Source: Pseudomonas abietaniphila
Lineage (GTDB): Bacteria; Pseudomonadota; Gammaproteobacteria; Pseudomonadales; Pseudomonadaceae
Length of the DNA stretch: 64,000 bases
Direction of reading: 5' to 3'
Assembly (NCBI RefSeq): GCF_039697315.1
Contig: NZ_CP155619.1
Location: 3,038,001 to 3,102,000 of the forward strand
Shown: one piece after another, positions 38,145 to 47,993 of the stretch
Layout: each line of letters starts with the position of its first letter
How positions within the stretch are numbered: the stretch's first letter is position 1
Notes under the pieces: model-generated
Told to the model about the DNA's origin: nothing
The model's database searches: none
Seen by the model: the letters and a program-made list of their open reading frames with translations, nothing else
Position numbers and translations under genes: made by a program

Positions 38145-38209
38145 TCACCCCGCTCGCACGACCTCAGCCGTCACCAGATCACGAATCACACTCGGATTAC
38201 AACGCCCAA
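38145..38209 (-). pseudogene. Duplicated 3' end of tsaC (fragment 2)
   Basis: A second copy of the tsaC 3' end, with a few more changes at its upstream edge (ttacaacgccca for ttacgccgccca). Together with fragment 1 it shows that the unit duplicated in tandem was REPIN plus gene end. Confidence 0.88.
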
Positions 38210-38318
38210 CTGTGGGAGCTGCCGGAGGTTACGACGGTGGCGAATGCGTTCTGCCTGACACACCGCATTCGCCACTCTCGTAACCTCGCGCAGCGCCTAC
38301 AGGGTCGTGCAACCGACA

Positions 38319-38876
38319 TCACCCCGCGCGCACGACCTCGGCCGTCACCAGATCACGAATCACACTCGGATTACGCCGCCCACCCAGCGAGCCACCCAGA
38401 ACCATGTCCAGTTGGTTGTGGAAGTACTGCTCGATCCGCAACCGCGAACGCGCGGCAGGTCGGCCGGTCGGGTTGGCCGACGTTGACACGAGCGGGCCGG
38501 TCAAGGCGCATAGCTCACGCACCAGAGGATGATCGCTGACACGCAGCGCCACGGTGTCACGGCCGCCCGTGATCCAGTCAGGCAACAGGCCCTGATGCGG
38601 CACCAGCCAGGTGTTCGGACCCGGCCAGGTGCTGGCCATGCGATCAATCCAAAGCTCGGGGAAATCCTCGAAGAGGAAATCGAACTGGCGAATGTTGTCA
38701 GCAATCAGGATCAAGCCTTTTTCAACAGGCCGCGCCTTGATTGCCAGCAGGCGGTAAACCGCTTCCGCATCCCAAGGGTCGCACCCCAGCCCCCATACCG
38801 CTTCGGTTGGATAGGCAATCACCGCCCCGGCCCGGATCTCTCGTGCGGCTTGTTGCACACGCCAACTGCTGACCAT
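38319..38876 (-). CDS. tsaC: Threonylcarbamoyl-AMP synthase (YrdC/TsaC)
   Basis: 185-residue enzyme making threonylcarbamoyl-AMP for the t6A37 tRNA modification. The basic cleft motifs ([40 protein letters not shown]) are as in the short TsaC form. It follows dprA on the same strand by 39 bp, as is common in gammaproteobacteria. Its last 21 codons are duplicated twice downstream in the REPIN array. Confidence 0.95.
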   Translation of the reverse strand: MVSSWRVQQAAREIRAGAVIAYPTEAVWGLGCDPWDAEAVYRLLAIKARPVEKGLILIADNIRQFDFLFEDFPELWIDRMASTWPGPNTWLVPHQGLLPDWITGGRDTVALRVSDHPLVRELCALTGPLVSTSANPTGRPAARSRLRIEQYFHNQLDMVLGGSLGGRRNPSVIRDLVTAEVVRAG

Positions 38877-38915
38877 CGTTCACTCTCCGAATTAACGCTG
38901 GCGGGCAGTTTAACC

Positions 38916-40028
38916 TCAGGGGGCCCGGGCAAACCATCGCCCGGCGTCACACGCCACGCTGTTGTCGAGTTCAAGTTCGGTCAGGGCCGCCAGTACCTTG
39001 GGCAACGGCCAGCCACTGCTGGCTGACAATCCCTCGCTGGTCTGCGGCGCCGCATGCAGCAACGCCAGAAGGGGATGGGTGGGCCCAGGCTTGGTTTCCC
39101 CTGGCTCATTGCTCGGCGGCAGGTTTTTCCAGCCTTGCAGCGCTTCCAGAATGTGATCGATCGTCTCCACCAACACCGCGCCTTCACGGATCAGTTGATG
39201 ACAGCCCCGAGCGCCCGGGTGATGAATCGATCCGGGAATCGCATAGACCTCCCGGCCCTGCTCAGCCGCCAGGCGCGCCGTGATCAACGAGCCACTGGCG
39301 ACACTGGCCTCCACCACGAGTACGCCCAACGACAGGCCGCTGATAATTCGGTTGCGTCGCGGAAAATTGCTGGCGTGGGGACCGGCATCCAGCGGAAGCT
39401 CGGAAATCACCGCGCCACCCTGCGCCACCATGGTTGCTGCAAGTTGACGATGCCGCTGTGGATAAAGTTTTTCGATGCCTGTGCCAAGTACCCCGATCGT
39501 GGCACCTTTTACATCCAGCGCACCCTGATGGGCAGCAGCATCAATGCCGAGCGCGAGGCCGCTGGTGACGACAAATCCAGCCCCCGCCAAGCTGCGGGCA
39601 AACGCCTTCGCCGTATCGAGTCCCGGCCTGGAAGCGCGTCGACTGCCGACCATTCCGAGCTGCGGACGATCAAGCAACGTGCGATCACCGGCGATGAAAA
39701 GAAGCGGAGGGGGATCGGAAATTTCACCCAGTAAAGCAGGGTAGTCAGCATCGTCCCACATCAGCAAATGCTGGCCCGGACGCTCCAACCAGGCCAATGC
39801 GGCGCTGGCGCCGTCACGCACTTCCGGGCTGCGCCGGGCGTCGGAACTGGCGGCCGGCAGCCGCAAGGATCGCCACGCAGAGGCTGGAGCGCTCAGGGCA
39901 GCAGAAGCACTGCCGAAGGCATCGATAAGGGTATGAAAACGCTTCGGACCGATTTCGGGCAATCGATGAAGGCGCAGACGCGCCTCCAGCTCTGCAGGCG
40001 ACTGCCCGGCTTTTTCGAACAACGGCAT
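38916..40028 (-). CDS. dprA: DNA processing protein DprA
   Basis: 370-residue RecA loader for incoming single-stranded DNA in natural transformation. The extended Rossmann domain is clear (GMVGSRRASRPGLDTAKAFA, SGLALGIDAAAHQGAL, NFPRRNRIISGLS, AIPGSIHHPGARG). A SAM-like N-terminal region (1-60) and a winged-helix C-terminal domain (about 315-370) flank it. Operon dprA-tsaC. An exact DnaA box lies within it (39457-39465). Confidence 0.94.
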   Translation of the reverse strand: MPLFEKAGQSPAELEARLRLHRLPEIGPKRFHTLIDAFGSASAALSAPASAWRSLRLPAASSDARRSPEVRDGASAALAWLERPGQHLLMWDDADYPALLGEISDPPPLLFIAGDRTLLDRPQLGMVGSRRASRPGLDTAKAFARSLAGAGFVVTSGLALGIDAAAHQGALDVKGATIGVLGTGIEKLYPQRHRQLAATMVAQGGAVISELPLDAGPHASNFPRRNRIISGLSLGVLVVEASVASGSLITARLAAEQGREVYAIPGSIHHPGARGCHQLIREGAVLVETIDHILEALQGWKNLPPSNEPGETKPGPTHPLLALLHAAPQTSEGLSASSGWPLPKVLAALTELELDNSVACDAGRWFARAP

Positions 40029-40073
40029 GAGATCTTCCTTGATCCGTGGCCCACTTCAATGAGTGGGCAAACC

Positions 40074-40082
40074 TGTGGATAA
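40074..40082. promoter_or_regulatory. Exact DnaA box upstream of dprA
   Basis: TGTGGATAA, the complement of the DnaA consensus, is 46 bp upstream of the dprA start in the 124-bp gap to the LysM gene. Placement in a promoter region makes DnaA control of dprA conceivable, but this is inference. Confidence 0.5.
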
Positions 40083-40152
40083 GTCTGTTAACAACAATTA
40101 GATAAGTGAAGCATGCCGGTGGGAAAAAGTGTTTTGGAGCTGATACATAGCA

Positions 40153-41178
40153 TTACGGATTGCGCACCCGGTCGTTCACCGCCAGAGATCTGGACGCATG
40201 AAGCACCATCGCGTAGCTCAAGCGATTGTAAGTACGGAATACCATCAGCAGACCGGAACGCTCGTCCGGGATTTTTACCTGCTCGCCCGTGATGCGGTCG
40301 CGAACGGTTTCGCCCGCCTTGTAGATCGCCAGCACGTTACCTTCAGCCAGACCGTCGAGGCGTCCACGGTCCAGGGTGACCACGTCAAACTCGCCGATCT
40401 GTGTGACGCCGCGCGGCACATCGATGATCATGCCCCTGATCTCCTGCTTCGGCTCACTCGGCAGAAAGTTGGAGTTGATCGCGCGCTCTTCACTGACGAA
40501 CAGGCGGTCGCCCAGCCGGACCTCTTGAGTCGAACGCTGCATCTGCACCGTCGCCACGTCACCTTCGCGGGCTACCACCTCACCGCTGCCGATGTCGTCG
40601 CCGTTGATACCCAAGGGCTCATCGGTTTCTGGATCGTAGTAGGTCTTGCCCTTGCGGAAGATGCCGTAGGACACGTGGGCCGGGTCAAAACTGCCGCGCG
40701 CATAAATCCGGTCCCCGGCGCCGCTCAGGACGCGCTCGCCATTGCCGGCGACGATGTACGGCGCATCCTCGAACTGCTCGGCGGTGTCCATGATCCGGTT
40801 GTTGAGCAGGAAGGCATTGATGGCACCCAGCGGAATGGTCGGAATCGCATCGGCGATAGGCGTGCTGCGCACGCGCGGGGAGAGTTTGATCGTGCCACGA
40901 GACTCACCGCGGTTGAGGACAATCCTCGGCTGGCCGTCCACATAAATGAGGTTCAGCGTGTCGCCAGGGTAGATCAGATCAGGGTCGTGGACCTGCGGGT
41001 TGGCGCGCCAGAGCTGCGGCCACTTCCACGGCTGGCTCAGAAACTTGCCGGAAATGTCCCAGAGTGTGTCACCGGCGACAACGGTGTAACTCTGTGGATG
41101 GCCATCCCTGAGTTGTACTTGCGCCTGGACAAGGCCTGTCGCGGCCAACAGCAGCAGGGCGAGTAGTGATTTCCTCAT
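40153..41178 (-). CDS. LysM-domain secreted protein
   Basis: 341-residue exported protein: signal peptide 1-19 (VQA-QV) and one LysM domain at about residues 30-80 (YTVVAGDTLWDISGKFL). The remainder, about 260 residues, is of a type found with LysM in Pseudomonas (PA0020). LysM binds peptidoglycan. It is upstream of dprA on the same strand and divergent from def. Confidence 0.9.
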   Translation of the reverse strand: MRKSLLALLLLAATGLVQAQVQLRDGHPQSYTVVAGDTLWDISGKFLSQPWKWPQLWRANPQVHDPDLIYPGDTLNLIYVDGQPRIVLNRGESRGTIKLSPRVRSTPIADAIPTIPLGAINAFLLNNRIMDTAEQFEDAPYIVAGNGERVLSGAGDRIYARGSFDPAHVSYGIFRKGKTYYDPETDEPLGINGDDIGSGEVVAREGDVATVQMQRSTQEVRLGDRLFVSEERAINSNFLPSEPKQEIRGMIIDVPRGVTQIGEFDVVTLDRGRLDGLAEGNVLAIYKAGETVRDRITGEQVKIPDERSGLLMVFRTYNRLSYAMVLHASRSLAVNDRVRNP

Positions 41179-41320
41179 GCGGTGAATCCCTTTATCATGT
41201 TGGCTTCGCGTGAAACATTGAGTCTTGCGAGACTTCGGTTTTACAAGGGTTGCCCGCTTGTGACGTCCACAGCCTAGCAGCCGATTTTGACTTTACCCTA
41301 CAAGTGCAGCTCTTACGTAT

Positions 41321-41827
41321 ATGGCCATTTTAAACATTCTCGAATTCCCCGATTCGCGCCTGCGCACCATCGCCAAGCCGGTGGTTGCTGTGGACGACGG
41401 CATTCGCCAGTTGGTCGACGACATGTTTGAAACCATGTACGAGGCTCCTGGCATCGGTCTGGCGGCGACGCAGGTTAACGTACACAAGCGCGTCGTTGTA
41501 ATGGATCTCTCCGAAGATCGCAGCGAGCCACGGGTTTTCATCAACCCCGAGATCGAGGCGCTGACCGACGAAATGGATCAGTATCAGGAAGGCTGCCTGT
41601 CGGTTCCTGGCTTCTATGAAAACGTCGACCGTCCTCAGAAGATCAAGATCAAGGCGCTGGACCGTGACGGTCAGCCTTACGAACTCATCGCCGAAGGCCT
41701 GCTCGCCGTGTGCATCCAGCACGAATGCGATCACCTGAACGGCAAGCTGTTCGTGGACTACCTGTCCAATCTCAAGCGTGACCGGATCAAGAAGAAGCTG
41801 GAAAAACTGCACAAGCAGAACGCCTGA
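41321..41827 (+). CDS. def: Peptide deformylase
   Basis: 168-residue metalloenzyme removing the N-formyl group from new proteins. Motif 1 GIGLAATQ, motif 2 EGCLSVP with Cys92, and motif 3 QHECDHLNG with His134, Glu135 and His138 are intact. Standard neighbourhood: def, fmt, rsmB, trkA. Confidence 0.97.
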   Translation: MAILNILEFPDSRLRTIAKPVVAVDDGIRQLVDDMFETMYEAPGIGLAATQVNVHKRVVVMDLSEDRSEPRVFINPEIEALTDEMDQYQEGCLSVPGFYENVDRPQKIKIKALDRDGQPYELIAEGLLAVCIQHECDHLNGKLFVDYLSNLKRDRIKKKLEKLHKQNA

Positions 41828-41839
41828 CCCCTCTCTATC

Positions 41840-41929
41840 CGTAGGAGCGCGCTTGCCCGCGATTGCAATCTGTCTTTGACGCACCCGGCGGCTGACACCC
41901 TGCAATCCCGGGCAGACGCTTTCCTGCGG
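41840..41929. repeat. Degraded REPIN, GCGCTTGCCCGCG class
   Basis: The left arm gtaggagcgcgcttgcccgc is intact; the right arm (gcaatcccgggcagacgctt) has decayed. It lies between def and fmt and could affect the balance of their transcripts. Confidence 0.75.
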
Positions 41930-41952
41930 CCATACTCCTCAACGAGAAGCCC

Positions 41953-42912
41953 ATGACTGAGCCACTGCGCATCGTCTTCGCCGGCACCCCTGAATTTGCC
42001 GCTGAACACCTCAAAGCCCTGCTCGACAGCCCTTATGACGTGATCGCGGTTTACACCCAGCCCGATCGCCCGGCGGGCCGTGGCCAGAAGCTGATGCCTA
42101 GCCCGGTCAAGCAACTCGCCCTGCAGCACGATATCCCTGTGCTGCAACCGCCCACTCTGCGTGCGCCTGAAGCACAAGCCGAGCTCGCCGCTCTCAAGCC
42201 CGATCTGATGGTGGTGGTCGCCTACGGCCTGATCCTGCCGCAGGTGGTGCTGGATATTCCGCGCCTGGGCTGCATCAACAGCCACGCATCTCTGCTGCCA
42301 CGCTGGCGTGGTGCAGCGCCGATCCAGCGCGCCGTGCAGGCCGGCGATGCTGAAAGCGGCGTCACGGTCATGCGCATGGAAGCCGGGCTGGACACAGGAC
42401 CAATGCTGCTCAAGACCGTAACCGCGATTACCGGCGAAGACACTGGCGGCACCTTGCACGATCGCCTGGCTGAACTCGGACCCGTTGCCGTTCTACAGGC
42501 CATCGCAGGCCTGGCCGAGGGTTCACTGGTGGGCGAAGTGCAGGACGACAGTCTCGCCACCTACGCTCACAAGCTAAACAAAGACGAAGCACGCATCGAC
42601 TGGACGCGCCCGGCGGATGAACTGGAGCGCCTGGTTCGCGCCTTCAACCCTTGGCCGATCTGCCACAGCACCCTCAACGGTGAAGCGCTGAAAGTGCTCG
42701 CTGCTCACGTCGCCGAAGGCGAGGGCGAGCCCGGTACGGTACTCAGCGCCAGCAAGGACGGTCTGGTGGTGGCCTGTGGACAAAACGCCCTGCGCCTGAC
42801 GCGCTTGCAATTGCCGGGCGGCAAACCGCTGGGCTTCGCGGATCTGTTCAACAGTCGCCGTGAGAAATTCGCTGTCGGCACCGTATTGGGCGCTCAGGTG
42901 GACAGCCAATGA
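41953..42912 (+). CDS. fmt: Methionyl-tRNA formyltransferase
   Basis: 319-residue enzyme formylating initiator Met-tRNA. Catalytic Asn109, His111 and Asp147 ([19 protein letters not shown]) and the formate-folate loop are present; the C-terminal OB-fold domain (about 208-319) is complete. The stop overlaps the rsmB start (ATGA). Confidence 0.96.
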   Translation: MTEPLRIVFAGTPEFAAEHLKALLDSPYDVIAVYTQPDRPAGRGQKLMPSPVKQLALQHDIPVLQPPTLRAPEAQAELAALKPDLMVVVAYGLILPQVVLDIPRLGCINSHASLLPRWRGAAPIQRAVQAGDAESGVTVMRMEAGLDTGPMLLKTVTAITGEDTGGTLHDRLAELGPVAVLQAIAGLAEGSLVGEVQDDSLATYAHKLNKDEARIDWTRPADELERLVRAFNPWPICHSTLNGEALKVLAAHVAEGEGEPGTVLSASKDGLVVACGQNALRLTRLQLPGGKPLGFADLFNSRREKFAVGTVLGAQVDSQ

Positions 42913-44231
42913 ATCCGCGTCTCGCCGCTGCCAAGGCATTGGCTGCCGTACTCAGCGGTAAAGCGTCGCTCAACAGCTCGCTGCCCACTCAACTGGACAA
43001 GGTCGACGACCGTGATCGCGGCCTGACCCAAGACCTGGCGTTCGGCACCGCTCGCTGGGAACCCCGGTTGTCAGCACTCGCCGCGAAACTGCTGCAGAAA
43101 CCGTTCAAAACCGCCGACAACGACGTTCAAGCTTTGCTGCTGGTCGGTCTGTATCAGCTCTTCTATTCGCGCATCCCCGCCCATGCGGCCATCGGCGAAA
43201 CCGTCGGTTGCGCAGACAAACTGAAAAAACCGTGGGCCAAGGCCTTGCTCAACGCGGTCCTGCGTCGTGCTCAGCGTGAGGGCGAAGCGTTGCTGACGGA
43301 GCTCGAACACGATCCTGTCGTGAGAACCGCTCATCCGCGCTGGCTGCAAAAAGCCCTGAAAGCCGCATGGCCGGAGCATTGGGAAGCGATTTGTGCTGCG
43401 AACAACGCACACCCGCCGATGATCCTGCGGGTCAATCGTCGTCATAAAACCCGTGATCAGTACCTTCAGTTGCTGCAGGACGCAGGCATTGCCGCCACTG
43501 CCAGCACCTTCAGTCAGGAAGGTATCGTGCTGACCGAACCGGGTGACGTCCGCTCGCTGCCGGGTTTCGCTGAGGGCTGGATCAGCGTGCAGGACGAAGC
43601 TGCACAACTGGCGGCCGATCTGCTGGAGCTGGCGCCGGGTCAACGGGTGCTCGATGCCTGTTGCGCACCGGGCGGCAAGACCTGCCATTTGCTTGAGGTA
43701 CAGCCGGGGCTCGCGGGCGTTGTCGCCGTGGACCTGGAAGCCAAGCGCATGGTGCGCGTGAAGGAAAACCTGGACCGTCTGGGCCTGAGCGCCGAGCTCA
43801 TTGCCGCCGACGCCCGTGCGACCGATCAGTGGTGGGACGGCAAGCCGTTCCAGCGCATTCTGCTCGACGCGCCGTGTTCGGCGACGGGCGTCATTCGTCG
43901 TCACCCGGACATCAAGCTGACCCGTCAGGCCGATGACATTCCGGCCCTTGCGACGCTGCAAGGCGAACTGCTGGATGCGTTGTGGCCGACCCTGCAAGTG
44001 GGCGGGATTCTGCTGTACGCCACGTGCTCGACCCTGCCCACCGAGAACACCGAAGTGATCGACGCCTTCCTCGCCCGCACGCCCGGCGCACGAGAGCTGG
44101 ACATCGCCGGTCAGCAAGGCAATCCGCCGCCGGGCCTGAAACAGCCCCACGGCCGCCAGCTGCTGGCGCAGGAAGGTGGCCATGATGGCTTTTATTACGC
44201 CAAACTGATCAAGATCGCCGCAACGTCATAA
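42909..44231 (+). CDS. rsmB: 16S rRNA m5C967 methyltransferase
   Basis: 440-residue RNA cytosine methyltransferase: an N-terminal NusB-like domain (1-140) and a SAM methyltransferase domain. Motif I is [11 protein letters not shown]; the two catalytic cysteines are in DAPCSATG and YATCST. Also called sun. It is translationally coupled to fmt by a 4-bp overlap. Confidence 0.96.
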   Translation: MNPRLAAAKALAAVLSGKASLNSSLPTQLDKVDDRDRGLTQDLAFGTARWEPRLSALAAKLLQKPFKTADNDVQALLLVGLYQLFYSRIPAHAAIGETVGCADKLKKPWAKALLNAVLRRAQREGEALLTELEHDPVVRTAHPRWLQKALKAAWPEHWEAICAANNAHPPMILRVNRRHKTRDQYLQLLQDAGIAATASTFSQEGIVLTEPGDVRSLPGFAEGWISVQDEAAQLAADLLELAPGQRVLDACCAPGGKTCHLLEVQPGLAGVVAVDLEAKRMVRVKENLDRLGLSAELIAADARATDQWWDGKPFQRILLDAPCSATGVIRRHPDIKLTRQADDIPALATLQGELLDALWPTLQVGGILLYATCSTLPTENTEVIDAFLARTPGARELDIAGQQGNPPPGLKQPHGRQLLAQEGGHDGFYYAKLIKIAATS

Positions 44232-44239
44232 TCCATTTC

Positions 44240-44342
44240 TGTAGGAGCGCGCTTGCCCGCTATTGCGGTATGTCTGTGGCGCATTCGTCGACTGACACGA
44301 CCCTTTCGCCCGGGTGCGGTCCAGACCAAGCGCGCTCCTGCA
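44240..44342. repeat. REPIN, GCGCTTGCCCGC class
   Basis: 103-bp element with arms tgtaggagcgcgcttgcccg and accaagcgcgctcctgca in the 150-bp gap between rsmB and trkA. Close to the element at 28550 in length and core. Confidence 0.9.
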
Positions 44343-44385
44343 GAGATCGGCGTCGTGGGAATCATCATTTCAAGGGAGAGATTGA

Positions 44386-45759
44386 TTGAAGATCATCATT
44401 CTCGGTGCAGGACAGGTCGGTGGCACGCTGGCGGAGCATCTGGCCAGTGAAGCCAACGACATCACCGTGGTCGACACCGACGCCGATCGGCTCCGCGCGC
44501 TGGGTGACCGTCTGGATATCCGCACCGTTCAGGGCCGCGGCTCTTTCCCGACCGTACTCAGGCAAGCCGGCGCCGACGATGCCGACATGCTGGTGGCCGT
44601 GACCAGCAGCGATGAAACCAACATGGTCGCCTGTCAGGTCGCCTACACGTTGTTTCATACCCCGACCAAGATCGCCCGGGTTCGGGAATCGGCCTACCTG
44701 ACCCGTGCCGGACTGTTCGACAACGACGCCATTCCGGTGGACGTTTTGATCAGCCCCGAGCAAGTGGTCACCAATTACATCAAGCGTCTGATCGAATACC
44801 CAAGCGCCCTCCAGGTCATAGACTTTAGCGGGGGCAAGGTGCAACTCGTTGCCGTGAAGGCGTATTACGGCGGCCCGTTGGTGGGTCAGCAACTGCGTCA
44901 GTTGCGCGCGCACATGCCAAATGTCGACACCCGCGTCGCGGCCATTTTCCGCCGGGACCGTCCGATCATTCCCCAAGGCGATACCGTCATCGAGGCGGAT
45001 GACGAAGTCTTCTTCATTGCAGCCAAGGCGGACATTCGTGCGGTGATGGGCGAAATGCGCCGTCTGGACGAGAGCTACAAACGCATCGTCATTGCGGGTG
45101 GCGGGCAGATCGGCGAGCGTCTGGCCGAGGCCATCGAAAATCGTTACCAGGTAAAAATCATCGAGATGAACCCGGCACGCTGTCGCTATTTGTCGGACAC
45201 GCTCGACAACACCGTGATCCTGCAAGGCAGCTCTTCGGACCGCGACCTGTTGGTGGAAGAAAACATCGACAATGCCGACCTGTTCCTTGCGCTGACCAAC
45301 GATGATGAAGCCAACATCATGTCATCGTTGCTGGCCAAGCGGCTGGGCGCGAAAAAAGTCATGACCATCATCAACAACCCGGCGTATGTGGACCTGGTGC
45401 AGGGCGGGGAAATCGACATCGCGGTCAGCCCGCAGTTGGCGACCATCGGCACCTTGCTCGCTCACGTGCGGCGCGGCGACATTGTCAGCGTGCACTCGTT
45501 ACGGCGCGGCGCTGCGGAAGCTATCGAGGTCGTGGCCCACGGCGATGCCAAGTCCAGCAAGGTGATCGGCAAGGCCATCAAGGACATCAATCTACCGCCC
45601 GGCACGACCATCGGCGCCATCACCCGCGCCGAACAAGTGTTGATCGCCCACGACAGCACCGTGATCGAATCCGGCGACCACGTGGTGATGTTCCTTGTGG
45701 ATAAAAAGTACATCCGCGATGTTGAACGGCTGTTTCAGGTAGGGCTGAGTTTTTTTTAA
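44386..45759 (+). CDS. trkA: Trk potassium uptake regulator TrkA
   Basis: 457-residue peripheral membrane protein made of two RCK modules, each with an NAD-binding loop (GAGQVG at residues 7-12, [11 protein letters not shown] near 239) and a TrkA-C domain. It gates the Trk potassium channel. The start is a TTG, with GGGAGAG nine bases before; no ATG is available near it. Length matches E. coli (458). Confidence 0.96.
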   Translation: MKIIILGAGQVGGTLAEHLASEANDITVVDTDADRLRALGDRLDIRTVQGRGSFPTVLRQAGADDADMLVAVTSSDETNMVACQVAYTLFHTPTKIARVRESAYLTRAGLFDNDAIPVDVLISPEQVVTNYIKRLIEYPSALQVIDFSGGKVQLVAVKAYYGGPLVGQQLRQLRAHMPNVDTRVAAIFRRDRPIIPQGDTVIEADDEVFFIAAKADIRAVMGEMRRLDESYKRIVIAGGGQIGERLAEAIENRYQVKIIEMNPARCRYLSDTLDNTVILQGSSSDRDLLVEENIDNADLFLALTNDDEANIMSSLLAKRLGAKKVMTIINNPAYVDLVQGGEIDIAVSPQLATIGTLLAHVRRGDIVSVHSLRRGAAEAIEVVAHGDAKSSKVIGKAIKDINLPPGTTIGAITRAEQVLIAHDSTVIESGDHVVMFLVDKKYIRDVERLFQVGLSFF

Positions 45760-45774
45760 GCCGGGAGGACCGAC

Positions 45775-46086
45775 GTGCTCGAATCGCTGGAAAAGATGCT
45801 CGCCAAGGGCATGGACAACGCCTTGCTCAGATTCGGGCTGGGCAAGGGTTATCTCGATGCGGGAGATCATCAGAAAGCCGTCGAGCACTTGCAGCGCTGT
45901 GTCGAGTTCGACCCGAAATATTCCGCGGCGTGGAAACTGCTCGGCAAGGCCTGGCTGGCGTCCGGGGATACCGCACAAGCCCGTCAGGCCTGGGAGCAGG
46001 GGATTTCAGCGGCAGTCGGCCATGGCGACAAACAGGCCGAAAAAGAGATGACGGTGTTTCTTAAAAAGCTGGATCGCAAAGCGTAG
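45775..46086 (+). CDS. Small tetratricopeptide-repeat protein
   Basis: 103-residue helical protein with two TPRs (about 20-53 and 54-87; ALLRFGLGKGYLDAGDHQKA, SAAWKLLGKAWLASGDTAQA). The start is a GTG with a strong GGGAGG upstream, 15 bp after trkA, so it is in the trkA transcript. TPRs mediate protein contacts; the partner is unknown. The same small gene follows trkA in other Pseudomonas. Confidence 0.9.
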   Translation: MLESLEKMLAKGMDNALLRFGLGKGYLDAGDHQKAVEHLQRCVEFDPKYSAAWKLLGKAWLASGDTAQARQAWEQGISAAVGHGDKQAEKEMTVFLKKLDRKA

Positions 46087-46118
46087 CGCCACAGATCCCA
46101 CATCGGAATGCAATTGAT

Positions 46119-46207
46119 TGCAGGAGCCGGCTTGCTGGCGAACCCGATGCGTCATTCAACATTGATGCATCAGGACGGCTCCATTCGCCAGCAAGCCGGC
46201 TCTTACA
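46119..46207. repeat. REPIN, AGCCGGCTTGCTGGCGAA class
   Basis: 89-bp element with arms tgcaggagccggcttgctgg and ccagcaagccggctcttaca between convergent genes. This core class occurs only once in the window. Confidence 0.88.
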
Positions 46208-46235
46208 GTAATGACCGAGCTTGCTCAGGCCAGAC

Positions 46236-47123
46236 TCAATACCAGCGCGCCTCACCCTCAGGCCGCTTCTTGAAGCGCTTCATGGTCCACATGTACTGGC
46301 TCGGGTAAGCGCGCACGTACTTTTCAACGACCTTGCTCATCGCCGCAGCCGAGGTTTCGGTGTCGGTGCTGTACATGTCTTCCGGCGCTGCTTCCAGAAC
46401 CACTTTGTAGCCTGAGCCGTCGTCCAGGCGCATGGCGTGCAGAAACACACCGACCGCTTTGCCGCCCGCCAGCATATTCGGCACGAACTTGCTGGTCAGC
46501 GCCACGGTGCCGCAGAAAGGCACGAAGATACCGGCCGACTCAGCTGGCTCCGGATCCGCCGGAATTCCCACAGAACCGCCTTTGCGCACTTCCTTGATCA
46601 CGCTGAGAATCCCTTCCTTGGTCGACGCCGCCACGCGGTTACCCAACTGCACGCGCTGCTTACGCAGCAGTTCATCCACTGCCTTGAGCTTGGGTGGACG
46701 ATAGAAAATGATCGGTTTGCACTGGCTGCAGTAGAAGTGGTTGAGCACTTCCCAATTGCCCAGATGGCTGGTGATACCGACCACACCTTTCCCTGAAGCC
46801 AGCGCGTCCTTCAGCACCTGAAGGCCTTCGACTTCCCGGACCAGGTTGATCGATTTTTGAGCAGGCCAGATCCACGCACAGGCGCTTTCGGTCAGGGTCT
46901 TGCCGATGTCCATCAGACTGCGACCGACCAGCGCCTCAAGCTCGGCAGGGCTCAGCTCGGGAAAACATTTGGAGAGGTTGATGCGGGCAACTTCGCGGGA
47001 ACGGTTGGGCAGCTTCCACATCAACCAGCCGATGCCGGTACCGACCCATTGCACAGCACGCCACGGCAACAGGGCAAACAACCGCAACGCCCCGACCATC
47101 ATGGCGCCTTTGAACTTATCCAC
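46236..47123 (-). CDS. Lipid A late acyltransferase (LpxL/HtrB family)
   Basis: 295-residue inner membrane enzyme adding a secondary acyl chain to lipid A. One N-terminal membrane anchor and the His120-x4-Glu125 catalytic motif (HLGNWE) are present, with the FVPFCG and ADPEPAESAG segments of the family. Pseudomonas has two such enzymes; this one corresponds to the origin-proximal HtrB1. The first codons (ATGGATAAG) are part of an exact DnaA box. Confidence 0.9.
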   Translation of the reverse strand: MDKFKGAMMVGALRLFALLPWRAVQWVGTGIGWLMWKLPNRSREVARINLSKCFPELSPAELEALVGRSLMDIGKTLTESACAWIWPAQKSINLVREVEGLQVLKDALASGKGVVGITSHLGNWEVLNHFYCSQCKPIIFYRPPKLKAVDELLRKQRVQLGNRVAASTKEGILSVIKEVRKGGSVGIPADPEPAESAGIFVPFCGTVALTSKFVPNMLAGGKAVGVFLHAMRLDDGSGYKVVLEAAPEDMYSTDTETSAAAMSKVVEKYVRAYPSQYMWTMKRFKKRPEGEARWY

Positions 47124-47221
47124 AGATCACTCCTGAATCGATGAGTTGGGCATTGTAACCGCTCAGCATTAAAGGTTCGCCAAACCATCGGCACTGCCGC
47201 CTATAAAGAGACGCCGCCCCC

Positions 47222-47313
47222 TGTGGGAGTGAGCTTGCTCACGAAGACTGACACTCAACCGCCAAAGATTTAACGGATGTGCCGGCCTCTTCGTGAGCAA
47301 GCTCACTCCAACA
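47222..47313. repeat. REPIN, AGCTTGCTCACGAAG class
   Basis: 92-bp element with arms tgtgggagtgagcttgctca and cgtgagcaagctcactccaa, variant of the AGCTTGCTCGCG class and most like that at 21470. It lies just downstream of tag. It is the last REPIN before the origin end of the window. Confidence 0.88.
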
Positions 47314-47323
47314 GGGATCTTCG

Positions 47324-47911
47324 CTAGCCAAGTGGCGCTTCAGAGAAACAGACCGCTTGAACCCCAACCAACTGCGCATACCGATCACAATCCACCGTAT
47401 GGTCCATGACCATCCCTGTGGCTTGCATGTACGCATAGCAAATGGTTGGGCCGACGAAAGTGAAGCCGGCTTTTTTCAGGGCCTTGCTCATGGCTTCGGC
47501 CTCGGGCGTGATGGCCGGGACTTCGCTGCGGTCTTTGAAGTGATTGACCTTGGGCTGGCCACCGACGAACGACCAGACGAAAGCAACCGGGTCTTCCAGA
47601 CGCAGCCAGGCCTGTGCATTCTTTCGCGCGGCGTTGAGTTTCAGGCGATTGCGGATGATGCCCGGCTCAAGCATCAATGCCTCGATCTCGGCATCGGTCA
47701 TGTTTGCAATGCGCTGCACTTCGAAGTTGAACATCACTTCGCGATACCGCGCGCGCTTCTTCAAAATCGTGATCCACGACAGACCCGCCTGGAACCCTTC
47801 GAGCAATAGAAACTCGAACAGCATCTGCGCGTCGCGCAACGGCACGCCCCACTCCTGATCGTGATAGTCCATGTAAAGCGGATCTTCGTTGCACCAAAAG
47901 CAGCGTGGCAT
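47324..47911 (-). CDS. tag: DNA-3-methyladenine glycosylase I
   Basis: 195-residue base-excision enzyme. The zinc-snap ligands Cys4, His17, His171 and Cys175 are at the E. coli positions or within a few residues, and the W/Y pocket residues ([19 protein letters not shown]) are present. Divergent from glyQ with an 82-bp gap, as in other Pseudomonas. Confidence 0.95.
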   Translation of the reverse strand: MPRCFWCNEDPLYMDYHDQEWGVPLRDAQMLFEFLLLEGFQAGLSWITILKKRARYREVMFNFEVQRIANMTDAEIEALMLEPGIIRNRLKLNAARKNAQAWLRLEDPVAFVWSFVGGQPKVNHFKDRSEVPAITPEAEAMSKALKKAGFTFVGPTICYAYMQATGMVMDHTVDCDRYAQLVGVQAVCFSEAPLG

Positions 47912-47993
47912 AGGGCTCCCAAGGGTGGAGGCGCTGCTGAATCGGGTATACTCCCGCTCTTTAAATCGCAGCCCCCCAGTACAGGTGAATTTC

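Larger units (their letters stand above)
37864..38301. repeat. Tandem REPIN array, three copies of a 173-bp unit
   Basis: The arm tgtaggagctgccg (third copy tgtgggagctgccgg) recurs at 37864, 38038 and 38211, spaced 174 and 173 bp. Each copy is a REPIN of about 90 bp. Its core is GGTTACGACGGTGGCGAAcG, shared with the array at 10186, and it ends cctcgcgcagcgcctaca. Copies 1 and 2 are followed by a spacer that copies the 3' end of tsaC. The third copy abuts the real tsaC end. Confidence 0.95.

Noticed and set aside
47324..47326. tag gene overlapping the REPIN
   Set aside because: The stop codon lies 11 bp beyond the REPIN arm, so the two do not overlap.
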